From: Skeletonema tropicum
Lineage: Eukaryota > Bacillariophyta > Thalassiosirophyceae > Thalassiosirales > Thalassiosiraceae
Direction: 5' to 3'
DNA length: 64,000 nt
NCBI GenBank assembly: GCA_037178625.1
Contig: CM074129.1
Location: 3,596,001-3,660,000, forward strand
The position numbers and the translations under genes are program-made. The number at the start of each line of letters is the position of its first letter. The first letter of the stretch is position 1. Of the stretch, positions 34,638 through 46,956 are shown piece by piece. Below the pieces are notes generated by a model that was not told where the DNA came from, did no database searches, and saw only the letters and a list, made by a program, of their open reading frames with translations.

Positions 34638-35936
34638 ATGGAGCATCAATCGGCAGTAGACGACAATGGGACAACCGCCGCCCACCGTCTCCTATCTGAT
34701 CTCCCATCATCCATCTTTGAAAACCTCCTCGCACCCCATCGTGCCAGCTCAAACTCCAACGATCTCCGTCAACAAGTCCTATCCAAATTATCTCTCGCCG
34801 AGGGTAACGACAAAGCCAACACGGTTCGAGATTTCCTCAAGATATCCGAGACGGCATTGCTACGTGTATTAGATCCATTGCTGACAATTTTGGAGTGTCG
34901 AAGATTGATTGCGCGGGTGCATGGTGCGTGTGCGGTGCAGCCCTGTTCTGCGTTGCAAGTCAGTCGGTCGACGACAAGAACAAGAAGAAGTAGTGATTAC
35001 AGTTCAGTATCTGGTCATTCCTCTCGACAATTCTCTGAAAAGATATCCACAGGACTATCGACATTAGACAATTACCTTCGCGGTGGATTTGCCACAGGCT
35101 CCATCACCGAAGTAGTCGGGAGAGCAGGTGTGGGTAAAACTCATTTAGCGCAGCAATTATGTGTGTTGGCTGCAACGACGTCGGGTGGTGGGGCTATTTT
35201 CATTGATACGGAGAATAAATTGAGTTTGGTTCGACTGGAAGAAATTGCATTGAATCGAAGTAGACGACAGAATAATGGCAGCGGTGGTGATATACATTAT
35301 GATGGTAGAAATCCACGCGACATTGCTAATTATGTATTGGAAAATGTGACAGTACGATCATTCCTGTCTACCAAAGAACTATTGGATACACTAGATGAGC
35401 TTCGGTTGGAAATTACCGCACGAAACAAGGAAGCAGAAACACACAGTCGACTACCAGTCCGCTTGCTTGTGATCGATAGCATTGCTGCACCAATCCGACG
35501 TGATTTCGATATGATGTCATCCTCCTCCTCTGGATCACCTAGCTCAGCGGCACAACGTGCTGCTGCCCTGCTTCAAATTGCGAGCAAGTTGAAGCAGCTT
35601 GCGTCTGATTTTAACCTTGCTGTGGTTGTGATCAACCAGGTAGGAGTAGGTGGATATACAAACAAAAATCAGCAGCAGCAGGGTAATTCATATCGACGCA
35701 ATGATACACTAGACATTCGTGATGGAGAATTCACAGCTTCTCTTGGAACAGCGTGGCAGTACTGTGTATCAACGAAGATAGTTTTGGAGCACAATGACGA
35801 TCCACACAAGCAAAGTTTGCATCGCAATGGAAACGTAGGCGCTAGGACTGCAATGATTGCAAAAAGTCTTGTATCGAGAAGAGTACAGGTGGAATTCCAA
35901 GTGACAGATGAAGGACTATGCGAGGTGTCGAACTGA
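34638..35936 (+). CDS. RAD51B: RAD51B-like recombinase paralogue
   Basis: 432 aa, intronless. N-terminal helical domain: TVRDFLKISETALLRVLDPL then ARVHGACAVQP, matching the RAD51B order (QDFLxLSPLELMKVTGL, then RACAPK). RecA core: Walker A GRAGVGKTHL (about residue 172), FIDTENKLSLVRLEEIA (compare YIDTESAFSAERLVEIA), Walker B RLLVIDSIAAPIRRDFD (about 275), then NLAVVVINQV and LGTAWQYCVSTKI. In animals and plants RAD51B works with RAD51C, RAD51D and XRCC2 in homologous recombination repair. XRCC3 is the main alternative; the N terminus favours RAD51B. A Ser-rich insert (SSSSSGSPSS) follows Walker B. Confidence 0.8.
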   Translation: MEHQSAVDDNGTTAAHRLLSDLPSSIFENLLAPHRASSNSNDLRQQVLSKLSLAEGNDKANTVRDFLKISETALLRVLDPLLTILECRRLIARVHGACAVQPCSALQVSRSTTRTRRSSDYSSVSGHSSRQFSEKISTGLSTLDNYLRGGFATGSITEVVGRAGVGKTHLAQQLCVLAATTSGGGAIFIDTENKLSLVRLEEIALNRSRRQNNGSGGDIHYDGRNPRDIANYVLENVTVRSFLSTKELLDTLDELRLEITARNKEAETHSRLPVRLLVIDSIAAPIRRDFDMMSSSSSGSPSSAAQRAAALLQIASKLKQLASDFNLAVVVINQVGVGGYTNKNQQQQGNSYRRNDTLDIRDGEFTASLGTAWQYCVSTKIVLEHNDDPHKQSLHRNGNVGARTAMIAKSLVSRRVQVEFQVTDEGLCEVSN

Positions 35937-36337
35937 TTTTATATATTACTTCTTTGCGTTCATGCATTCGAACCCTAAGCATACATTTTATTAGACCATC
36001 ATCACTGCAGACTGCGCCCAATACCTTGGGTGTTTCGGCGGTGTCGAAAGTAATTGATGTTAGCCGCTTCTTTCTCTCCGCTCAGGTAGGTTCTTCTGGT
36101 CCAGCAGGAACAAAAGTGCAAGAAATGCAACAAAAGCTGATAAAATGGTCTCATCTTCCCAGTACAGCCGTATGAAATGAGAGAGATGAAGACAGTTGAG
36201 GTTTGCTCACTTTATTGTTAGATGCATATTTCCCACACAAGAGCGCGTGCAATCAATTTTTCTTCTTGCGTTGCCACAACACATGAAATCCGTAAAATTG
36301 AACCTACTTTATCTTCACATATAGCTGTATCGTGCAA
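35937..36337. other. Intergenic between convergent genes
   Basis: 401 bp between the RAD51B stop and the stop of the membrane protein on the minus strand. No gene seen. Confidence 0.5.
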
Positions 36338-39300
36338 CTAACAACCTCCAATTTCTATTTCCCACTCTGGGAGGATCGGTTTGATCTCGTTTCCATTAAG
36401 GTAAACCAAAACACTTGCACTTGCATCTGTCGTGCTCAGTCTAAATATGTAGCAGTCTTCCCTTGGCTTACAGACCTCCCTGACAATTGTTGGCTTCTCC
36501 TCATCATATCTGACGTCTGCAATGATAATTTTACCACTTCCTCGATCTCTGAGGTCCCAGTATGAATCACTCGGCTGCTCTCCAAGACTTACCTCGATCC
36601 TTACGAGGTCACTTCCATCTTCACATTGTTTCGATGGACTTGAGGTAGGACATTGAGTGACTGTTGGCTTTGGATTAGGAGGTTGAGTAACTGGGGGACA
36701 ATTCTCTGTCACGTCATAGGACCCGAAGTCACTGTCCCAAACTAATTCGATCCCATCGAGCATTAACGAAAAGACACCAGGAGATTCCAGCTGTGTTTAG
36801 ATCGAATGGTTCATTGTGAGTAACTTTAAGACTCACAGTGCAAGTAATCTTACAAGTTCAGTTTAGAACTACTTACCCCATCTCCTTGACCTTGAGTACC
36901 ACACACCAAGAACTTCACACAAGAATCAACTGACACACATAGCTCCTCAACAAATGTGGTGAATGCGTGGCCTGATAGTGAGCCACTACTCCGTCTGACC
37001 TCTGAATCAACACGTAGCTCCCACGTGGTATCCTCTGGTCTACCGTCTGTAGTGAATGATATACGAAGTGACTTTTCGGAAGGATCATCACACGGAGACG
37101 CCTGATAGAAGTTGTACACTCTCGTTGATCCTCCATTCGAAGAATCGAACGGCAGCCCCACCGCAATAGCTTTTCCGTCACTAGAGAGAGAAAGAGAAGC
37201 GGCAGGCCCGCCAGGTACTCCATTAAACAAAGCGATGTAGTGCGTACCATTCCATTCATACATTTGAATGGATTCATCGGAAGGCTGAGGATTTTCAACA
37301 CTCGACCCAACAGCAAGAATATTTGCGTCTTCGTTTAGATCTACCGACCAGCTGAAGATAAATTAAGTTAGTAAGCTTTTGACAAGAATCTTTAACTCAA
37401 AGTATCGACACAAACAACTTACCCTAGAGAACCTTCAGGGCCGTCTGTCAACACTACCTCTCTCGGAGCCCATGCCTTAGTATCCCACGAGTAGACATTA
37501 GCAGATGAATCATAGCCGATTGCAAGTATATTCCCCTTTATCACAATAGCTTTGAGTGGCCATGGAGTTCCGAAGGTTGCGTCGTCAAAGAATTTCCTTT
37601 CTATTCCTTCGCCCAATTGCCCCAACTCTCCAGTAGATTTGTTCCATCGAAACACCTGAGTTATCAACTTCACAGATTCAAACCTTGAACCTGGCGAGAT
37701 CTTGCCTTCTAACGTGCCCACTGGCGAGATCTTGCCTTCTAACGTGCCCACAGCCAGATTATCACCCGATAACGAAATGTAATAGCCGTGCAGCCTAAAC
37801 TGATCAGGAGAGTCAGATAATATTCTCGACGACGTGGTAAAATTTACAGTTCCTCTTTCAACCCATGAATCGTTTGACCAAGTGAGCACTTTGACCTCAC
37901 CGTTTGTAGCTGATCTCTGCGAAACTGTCTCTCTAGCAGCCCCCCCAATTGCAATACTATCCCCATCGACAGAAAGGCTATTACCAAATCGTCCACTTCC
38001 AGTAATGTCTCTACCTCTTTGAGAGCATCCCTCTGTAGAGCAGCTGAAGATACGAACTAGCCCAATCTTGGGTGCGCCCACCGCTAACATGACCTTCGGA
38101 GAAGTGCGTGGGTTGTGTGTGATAGTATTGGACTCCATAGATGACAAACTGATTACAGAACCAAAATAAGAATCTGATGGACCTTCGATGGATTGCCCTC
38201 GTTGCTTCCAATCTGCGCCATCTTTGTCAAACAAGCGGACGATTGACGCCCCTGGATCGGCAACAGCAAGAATAGTTCCATTCCCACTCAGAGCAACGAA
38301 GTGGCCCGATAGAGATGCACTGCTCACTCCGTTTATTGTATCCCCACTCGAGTACCATTGATTAGATTCACGTTTACAAAAAAAATAACCTGTATCAATG
38401 TATCCTAGCTCTAACTTTCCACAAATATTCTCAGAGGTGCTTCTGCATGTGTTGTCGCAACAATCACCCCCATCAAAGTTGTATTCTTTTGTGTTGAATT
38501 TTGGGTCACATTTCCCATCGGATATGGATTTTAGTGATATTTCACACATCAGACCCGACTTTCCAGCGGGACAAAAACATTTACCGCTCGATAGACACAA
38601 ACCCCCATTGAGGCAACGATTCGTCTGATTGTTGCACTTGCTGCAGAAGAACTTACTCTCAACGAAGTCTCTCTCATTTTCAGTGGGCCGCCATTTAATG
38701 TTAGATGGAGACGCCTCGATGTCAGAATCTAATAGCTTGGAAAAGTAAACAGGCTCACTTTCAAACACGGCTTGATAAGATGTAAAGTTTCCATGAAAAC
38801 TTTTGAAGTAAGAAACTAGCGCTTTTGTGTCAGTGATGTTTTCCATTTCAGGAAACTTTTTCTTGTAGCTCATGATCCACCGTTCGCCGGTGAATAAAAT
38901 GAAGTCAGTTCCATCGCGAAGAGTGTCATTGCTGTCAAGATCAAGACTCGCGTAAATGGGGCGGTTACTATATACGTCCAAGAGATAGGTTAGTTGAGGG
39001 GAGTTGAGTGCTGAACAGTAAAAGACAACGAAAAAAAAAAACGAAACTCACTAAGCTTCTACACCTTCAAGCTTGAAGTAGGCTGGGGCGAAATGCCCAC
39101 CGAATTCTTCCTTCGGAAAGCCTCCACCTTGGCGACTGACCTTCAACTCGTAGCAGGGCTCAATATAATCACAGCGCAACCCATAATGACTATCATTACA
39201 CAAGCATCGGTCGAACTTAGCTTCTCCACCTTCACCTGGTATGCACTTTCCATTTCTACAAAAGGAATCCACATTCTTGCATTCATAACAAGCCAGAAAG

Positions 39301-40688
39301 TGATGTGTGAGAGGAGCTTCGCGGTTTGTTGTGGTATTGACGATCCAAGGGGAAGAAGTAGTTGTCAATATGTCATAGGATTTAGACTCAGAATCTTGTT
39401 GTTCAGAAGATGCTGCCAGCCAATCATCGCAAGGGTCCCATTCATCCGCTTCAGTGCCATTCTTCGTCAGGGAAAGTGTCCAACGCGTCTGATTCTTGCA
39501 GTATGCCAACAATGGCCCTTTTTCTGTATCATTTAAGTCATTTCCTCTGTAACTTGCCCTGTTACCAAATTTTTTGTCATGTTTGTAAAATAAACCAGTG
39601 AGCGTACCCAGCCTAGGTTCTTTCTCGTCACCAAATTGAGAAAAGATCAGCTGACACAAATATTCGCCTCTACTTTGCTTGGACCAGATGATGCCAAATC
39701 CAGTGAAGAAGGACGCACACAAAACGACAAAGTATGCAATGGCAATCCATTTTGCACTCTTTGAATTTGCATGCTCATGGCGGACATAGTAAGACTTCCT
39801 CGACAATCTTTTCGTCTCCTTCTTCATCTTCCGCCCAAGAAAGCCTTCCGATGCTAATTCAAACAGCAAATCATCAAGCTTGGTAATGAACTCGATGGCG
39901 GAAAAGTTCAACAATAACTCAAGAACGGAGGGCGATCGCATGATCAATAAGAATGTAATACTCAATCCAAATAATCCTTCTGATGCACGTAATAGGATGG
40001 ACAACCCCCATTTCCGCAATGTTGCTCCTCGAAACTTCTGGGTTAAACCACATTCGTCATATCCATCCCGGTATAAACCGATCGCTTTCCGCACATCATC
40101 TTGAGAGATGATTGAAATAAAAATGGCCATCACTTCCGATATCCTCACAGGATGGGTCACATTGACAGGAAAATTCACTGGATTCTTTTCATTCTTAAGT
40201 GTAATGATGTTTGTCGCAAGGACGACATATACAGCTAATTGAAACAAGAATACCATTATTCCTAGCAAGAAACATGGGCTAGTGGCATTGGTGTAGATCA
40301 GAAAGCTGAAGGTATCTTGAGGAAGTGTCCGCTCAGCAAAGTCACGGTCCGATGTTGATTGCGTGAGAGTCGTAGTATCGTCTGAATGAATCTGTCTGAT
40401 GATGCCCTCCACCTCATCAAACGATCTCTCCTCGTTGTCGGTGCCGCCGGAATCAAATGGCTTCCCATTGTAGCTAACGCCACCAAATGAGACGGCAGAT
40501 AAAACTTCTTCGTGGACGGACGCATCATCATCGCCACGACCTTGAGTTCTGGATGACGCGACGTTTTGGATTGGATCCTCCGCGTCGGCAGCAGCAGCAG
40601 CAGCATCAGCATCAGCAGCAAAGGAGGACTCCTCATCGGGCAGAAACTCCTGCAAGTCATTTACGTCAATTGTCTTGTCCGTGTTCAT
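36338..40688 (-). CDS. Large membrane protein with EGF-like, LNR and propeller-like ectodomain (copy A)
   Basis: Four exons, 40688-39052, 38967-37423, 37351-36877, 36790-36338, join in phase to 1,369 aa. An acidic cytoplasmic N terminus (about 130 aa) is followed by hydrophobic segments near 138-160, 183-197, 228-251 and 313-336. The long extracellular part has Cys-rich EGF-like modules (CKNVDSFCRNGKC; CLNGGLCLSSGKCFC), a Lin12/Notch LNR motif (DGKCDPKF..NFDGGDCC), then beta-propeller-like repeats of FG-GAP/integrin-alpha style (LAVADPGASIVRLFDKDG; LAVGAPKIGLVRIF; SIAIGGAARE), a Pro/Thr spacer and a C-terminal Cys-containing domain ending GGC. Several N-x-S/T sites. Receptor or adhesion function is inferred. 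It has a tandem, partly decayed paralogue at 42-46 kb. Confidence 0.82.
37691..37750. repeat. 30 bp perfect tandem duplication in copy A
   Basis: 37691-37720 is repeated exactly at 37721-37750, duplicating ten residues (VGTLEGKISP) in the propeller-like region. The paralogue has a single copy (VGTMEGKVSPG), so the duplication arose after the genes diverged. The frame is kept. Confidence 0.95.
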
Positions 40689-42092
40689 TTTTCTTGAAAT
40701 GTGTAGTTATTATGAATAGGACTCTCTCATTCAATTAGAGTTCGGATCACCATCCGCACCTGCGCAAATCCAGAACACTGATTGGATGATTTGCCGATGA
40801 CGATGAGAGTCCCAATGGTTGAGAATAGGCTTTTCATCATCCATAACTGAGCGTGAGGATGTCATGATAATTAGAAGTGCTTATGCAGAAAGAATTTGCA
40901 TGGGTTCGGGCCGATGATGGATAAGTAGTATCCACATACAATAGGAAGTAACAACATCGGCATCGGCCTCAAGCATTGCAAGATTTTAGAGTTAGCGTTT
41001 GTGTGTTTTGCGTCTGTTTTCTGTTTTGCATTGTGTTTTGCGTCCTTTCTGTTTAACTTTGAATTTGAGAACCACTTCGAAGATGGGCAAAATGCTTCGC
41101 GCGTTTGGTTCATCAAAAGAGTTAATTCCTACGTTGCTTCACTAACGCTTCAACACCTACTTCAAGGAGGAGCTAAGAAATCATACTTTTTGGTTAATTA
41201 TGTAAGTACTTACAATACCTACTGCTTCTTATTCAAGGGAGAGGACAATAGAAGTGGCATCTGGTTCCCATTGTGGATGAGACGAACAGCGAAATGAGAG
41301 TAAGAGATGGGTGCATCGGCTTGTGTATTTGAGACGGTGGATCAAGTTGAAGAGGGTTCGCTGTTTATCAATGGAGAAGGTCAGTTGCAGTTGCATTCAG
41401 CAATTCGTGGGCATGGCCATGGAGAGGAGCCCCGACGCCTTCTCCAGCAAAGTTGAGGTGGAAAACACTTCAATTTGCGGCACTCTTAGAGGAGGGGGTC
41501 AGCAACCCAAGCACACAACAACAAGACACCGACATCTACTATCAACATGGTGATATGAATGGATGGAGAAAGAAGGAGGCAGCAAGAGGAGCGGAGCCGG
41601 GGTTAGAGATGCGACAAGTTTACATACAAGCGCTAACTGCAGTGGAGGCGACCTAGAGTATTCAAGGAATCTTTAAATACCGGGGAGGTAGTAATGCGAA
41701 GCTTTCGCTTCCCAATATTGTTGGGTTCAGTCGTGCGCGGGACATTCCGTCGGGGATGCTACTGGCAGATTAATGCTCTGGATAGCGATTACGAGTCCTG
41801 CCATTCGCTGCAGCGAAGTCTTGTATTCAACAGTCAAGGTTCCCTGTCTGTGACTCGATGTCGATGGACTTTATAACAATGGGAGGAGAAAAGTTGGGTC
41901 ACATTCCCCTACGGTTACGGTAATTATAGAGACTCTAAGTCAAGTAAGAGGATGATTGTAGTACACGTTTTCGGCTTGGACATCAAAAATCTAGCCCGAA
42001 CGAGGAGAGGACGGACAGAAGCACTGAATTCGGACCTAGTTTTTTTTTTTTTTGGAAATGTTTTTTCAGTAAGCGTTGAATCTGTACACTTG
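40689..42092. other. Intergenic between the tandem paralogues
   Basis: Holds the upstream region of copy A and possible gene debris. Short plus frames at 41001-41297, 41311-41553, 41453-41656 and 41694-41876 show no family feature. A T-run of 15 lies near 42039. No gene supported. Confidence 0.45.
40826..40885. promoter_or_regulatory. Conserved upstream block of copy A
   Basis: A 60 bp block 138 bp upstream of the copy A start (starts TAGGCTTTTCATCATCC, ends GTGCTTATG) matches 46449-46508 upstream of copy B at about 55 of 60 positions, while neighbouring sequence has diverged. Either recent duplication or selection on a regulatory site. Confidence 0.5.
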
Positions 42093-45000
42093 TCAATCTG
42101 TATGTTTCGATGGACTTGAGCTTGGAAATTGAGTGACTGTTGGACTTATGCTCGGAAGAAGAGTAGGAAGTAGAGAGACTGTTGGGCTTATGCTCGGAAG
42201 CAGAGTAGGAAGTAGAGAGACTGTTGGACTTGCGCTCGGAAATAGAGTAGGAGGTTGAGTAACTGGGGGACATGAGCTCAGGGGGGAAATACCGTGTCCT
42301 TCACAGTTCTCTGTCACGTCATAGGACCCGAAGTCACTGTCCCAAACTAATTCGATCCCGTCGAGCATTAACGCAAAGACACCTGGAGATTCCAGCTGTG
42401 TTTAAGATCAATTGGTATGTGAGAAACTCGAAGCGTAACAAATGCAAGTAATCTTAAAAGTTCAGTCGAGAACTACTCACCCCATCTCCTTGAGTACCAC
42501 ACACCAAGAATCTTACACAAGAATCAACTGGAACGCACGTCTCCTCAACAAATGTGGTGAATGCGTGGCCTGATAGTGAGCCACTACTCCGTCTGACCTC
42601 TGAATCAACACGTAGCTCCCACGTGGTATCCTCTGGTCTACCGTCTGTAGTGAATGATATGCGAAGTGACTTTTCGGAAGGATCATCACACGGAGACGCC
42701 TGATAGAAGTTGTACACTCTCGTTGATCCTCCATTCGAAGAATCGAACGGCAAACCCACTGCAACAGCTTTTCCATCACTAGAGAGAGAAAGAGATGCGG
42801 CAGGCCCCCCAGGTATCCCGTTTGATTGAACCTTGTAGCTGTTGCCGTCCCATTGATACACACGAATAGATTCATCTGTAGGTTGAGGATTTCGAACACT
42901 CGTCCCAACCGCAAGAATATTTGCGTCATCACTTAGATCTACCGACCAGCTGAAGAAGATGAATTGAGTGAGTAAACTGTAGACATTAATTTTCAGTACT
43001 AAGCTGCGACACAAACAACTTACCCTACATAGCTGTCAGTAACATCTCCCAATTCCACCTGTCTCCGAGTCCAATCCTTCGATGTGTCATTCCATGAGTA
43101 GACATCAGCAGATGCATTATAGCCGATTGCAAGTATACTCCCCTTTATCACAACAGCTTTCAGTGGCCGATGGAGTTCCGAAGGATGCGTCATCATAGAA
43201 TTTCCTTTCTATTACATCGCCCAATTGCTCCCATCCAGTATTGTTCCAATAAAAAACCTGAGTTATCAACTTCACTGATTCAAATCTTGGGCCTGGCGAG
43301 ACCTTGCCTTCCATCGTACCCACAGCTAGTTTATCACCCGATAAAGAAACGTAATAGCCTTGCAGCCTAAACTGATCAGAAGAGTTTGATAATTTTCTCG
43401 ACGACATGGTAACATTTACAGTTCCTCTTTCCTCCCAAGTACCGTTGGTCCAAGTGAGCACTTTGACCTCGCCCTTTGTGGCTGTTCTTTGAGAAATTGT
43501 CTCTCTAGCAGCCCCTCCAATTGCAATACTATCCCCGTCAACAGAAAGACTATTACCAAATCGTCCACTTCCAATAATGTCGTCACCTTCTTGAACGCAT
43601 CCATACGTAGAACAGGCGAAGACACGAACTAACCCAATCTTTGGCGCTCCCACCGCTAACGTGACCTTCGGAGAAGTGCGTGGGTTGTGTGTGATATAAT
43701 TGGACTCGATCGATGACAGACTCATTACAGAACCAAAATAAGAATCTAGAGGACCTATGACAACTTGCCCTCGTTGCTTCCAATCTGCGCCATCTTTGTC
43801 AAACAAGCGGACGATTGATGCCCCTGGATCGGCAACAGCAAGAATAGTTCCTCTTCCACCCAGAGCAACGACGTAACCCGATCGAGATGCACTGCTCACG
43901 CCATCTATCTCATCACCGCTCGTGTACCATTGATCAGAATCACGTGTACAAGAAGGATATCCGATATCAATGTATCCTTGCTCTGTCTTGCCACAAATAT
44001 TGTCAAGGGTACTTCTGCATGTATTGTCGCAACAATCACCCCCATCAAAGTCAAATTCTTTTTTGTTGAATTTTGGGTCACAATTCCCATCGGATAAGGC
44101 CTTTGGAGGTTTTTCACACCTCGAGCCCGAATATCCATCAAGGCATTTGCAACTACCGCTGGAGAGACAAATTCCCTTGAGGCAACGATTCGTCTGATTG
44201 GTGCACGTGGTGCAGTACAATTCACTCTTGACAAAGTTTCTCTCTGAAGATGATCGCCACCTTATGCTCAATGGAGATGCCTTCACGTCCGCATCTAATA
44301 GTTCGGAGATGTGTACGGGCTCGCTCTCGTACACGACGCTATAATTTGTGAAGCTTCCATGAAACTTGTATGTGAAGTATGAAGCTAGCGCTTTCTTGTC
44401 AGTGATGTTTTCCACATCTTCAGTCAAATATGAGGAATTGTAGAAATCAGATGCTAGCTTCTCTTTATCAGTAACGTTTTCCAGATCTTCAAACAGATCC
44501 TTGTAGCTCATGATCCAACGTTCACCATTAAATAAGATGATGTCAAATCCATCGCTAAGACTCTCATTGCTACCAACGCCAAGACTTGTGTAAACAGGGC
44601 GGTGGCTAATTGTGTTACGAGAGAAGTCAGTTAATGATGATCAAAAAAGCCAAACAAAAATCATACTACGAAACTCACTTCGTTTCTGCATCTTCAAGCC
44701 TGTAGAACATGGAAGCAAAGTGCCCATTGACTCCCTTTGGAAAGCCCTCATCGCCATCGCTCTGACTGACCTCCAACACTGGGCAAGGTTCAGAATACTC
44801 ACAGCGCAACCCGTAATGGCCATCTTCACATGAGCATTTATCGTATCGTGCAGATTCTGGGTACTTCAGAATTTCTTCGAGGTTGTTAAGAAAAAGAATA
44901 CCACCTGGCAAGCACTTTCCATAATCTCCACAAAAGTTATCCACGTGCATGCATTCATAACAAGACAGAAAGTGATGTGTGAGAGGAGCTTCGCGGTTTG

Positions 45001-46348
45001 TTGTGGTATTGACGATCCAAGGGGAAGAAGTAGTTGACAATAAGTCAAAGGACTGAGACTCGGAAGATGCCGCAAGCCAATCATCACAAGGGTCCCATTC
45101 ATCCTTGCTAGCACCATTCTTCGTCAGGGAGAGTGTCCAATGTTTCTCTTTTTCACAGTATGCCAACAATGGCCCTCTTTCTCCATCCTTGATGTCAGCT
45201 CCTCTGTAACTTGACTTGCCGTCAAACGTCATTGAATGCCTGGAAAACAATCCAGTGAACGTACCCAGCATAGGTTCTTTCTCATCACCAAACTGCGAAA
45301 AGATTAGCTGGCACAAATAGTCGCCTCTACTTTGCTTGCTAAAGATGTAACCCCAGCCACCAAAGAAGCCCACACACAAAACGACGAAGTATGCGATGGA
45401 AAAAATCATGGCGCTGTACGAGTTTGCGCACGCTTGACTCACGTAATAAGACTTCTTGGTCAACCTTTTCGTCTCCTTCTTCAGCGGCCGCCCAAGAAAG
45501 CCTTCCGATGCTAATTCAAACAGCACATCATCGAGCATTGTAATAAACTCGATGGCAGAAAAGTTCAGCAATAAGTCAAGGACGGAATCAGATCGCATGA
45601 TCAGTAAGAATGTTACGATCAATCCTAGTCCACCTTCACATGCACGGAATACGATGGACAACCACCACTTATATATCGTTGCGCCTTTAAACACCTGGGT
45701 CAAACCACTTTCGTCGAATCCATCCCGGTATAAGCAGATTGCTTTCCGAATATCCTGTTGTGTAATGATTGAAATGAAAATCGCCAACACCTCTGATATC
45801 CTCACAGGCGTGCCCACATTGAAGGGGAACCCAAATAGATTTTTCTTGTTCTCGATACCGCTGTCAATAATGTCGTAAAGTAGAACGCCATATATAGCTA
45901 ATTGAAATACGAATACCATTATTCCCAGCAAGAAACATGAACTGAACACATTGGTGTAAATTAGAAAGCTGAAGGTATCTTGGGGAAGTTTCCGTTCAGC
46001 AAAGTCACGGTCCGATGTTGATTGTGTCATGAACGACATCGTTTCGTCGGAATGGAGGCGTCTGATGATGCCCTCAAGTCTACCGAACTCTCTCTCGCCG
46101 TCGTCGCCACTGAAAGAAAAAGATCTCTTATTGGAGACAACTCCTTCTTCGTGAACGGACGCATCATCGTCTCCGAAGATTTCTTGCGGAGTGGACGAAG
46201 TGAAATTTTGGGTGGGATCCTCAGCGTCTGCGGCATCAGTAGCCGCCGTACACTTGATAGTGATAGTGAAGGAAGACTCCTCATCGGGCAGAATCTCCTG
46301 AGGGTCCTCTACGTCGATAGTCTTGTCCATGTTCACTTTATTTGCCAT
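42093..46348 (-). pseudogene. Paralogue of the LNR/propeller membrane protein (copy B), frame-disrupted
   Basis: Same four-exon plan as copy A: 46348-44679, 44605-43024, 42949-42481, 42395-42093, with the same splice phases. Exon 2 has one extra G at about 43169 relative to copy A (GGCCGATGG against GGCCATGG), which shifts the frame and ends the protein about 20 residues later. Downstream exons 2-3 stay open in the restored frame. The last exon ends at SKHTD, lacking the approximately 95-residue C-terminal domain of copy A, and has an expanded PTLLPSxSPTVSL repeat. The N-terminal TM part and EGF/LNR modules remain complete, so a truncated protein could still be made. Recent pseudogene or a sequencing error at one base are the two readings. 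Confidence 0.75.
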
Positions 46349-46956
46349 TGTAATGGATGCAGAACTCCCTTCATCAGTCAGGATTTGGATTGATTTGATG
46401 ATTCGCCGTTCGCCGAAGACACGTGAGAGGAGCCCCGACGGATAAGAGTAGGCTTTTGATCATCCATAACCGAGCGTGATGATCTCATGATAACTAGAAG
46501 TGCTTATGCCACAATGAGTTGGTGAGATTTGGCAATTGCTATCCACATCCAACATCCAACCCTGCATGTCTGCACTGGCAGAGGATGATATGTTGGAGGG
46601 ATGTTGGTGTTTTCTGTGTGCGAGGTTTTGTGTTATTTGAACTTGAACTTGAACTTGAACTTGAAGCAGAGAATAATAGAATGCCACGCGCGTTTGCGTT
46701 CTGTCCTAGGTACGCTGCTATTTACCTTCGGTTTCCCCCCCTCCTCCCCTCCTTTTCATCGCTCTTCAGCGATAAACTCCTCTTCAAGTTTTTTCAAGAT
46801 CGGAGATTCAGGAACCCCACGATGAGATAATGAGCTTTGAGCTCATGAGCGTTAGAGTGTCACTACTACTGTAGCAGGAATTAGTCGACAGTAGAGGGAA
46901 TACAGCTGTTTCCTACATTGAGCTATTATTCCGAGGAAAAGCTGGTTATCATCAGG
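46349..46956. other. Intergenic, divergent copy B / acyltransferase
   Basis: Contains the conserved upstream block and a (GAACTT)4-like microsatellite at about 46639-46662. No gene seen. Confidence 0.5.
46449..46508. promoter_or_regulatory. Conserved upstream block of copy B
   Basis: Counterpart of 40826-40885, starting 101 bp upstream of the copy B start codon, in the same orientation. Confidence 0.5.
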
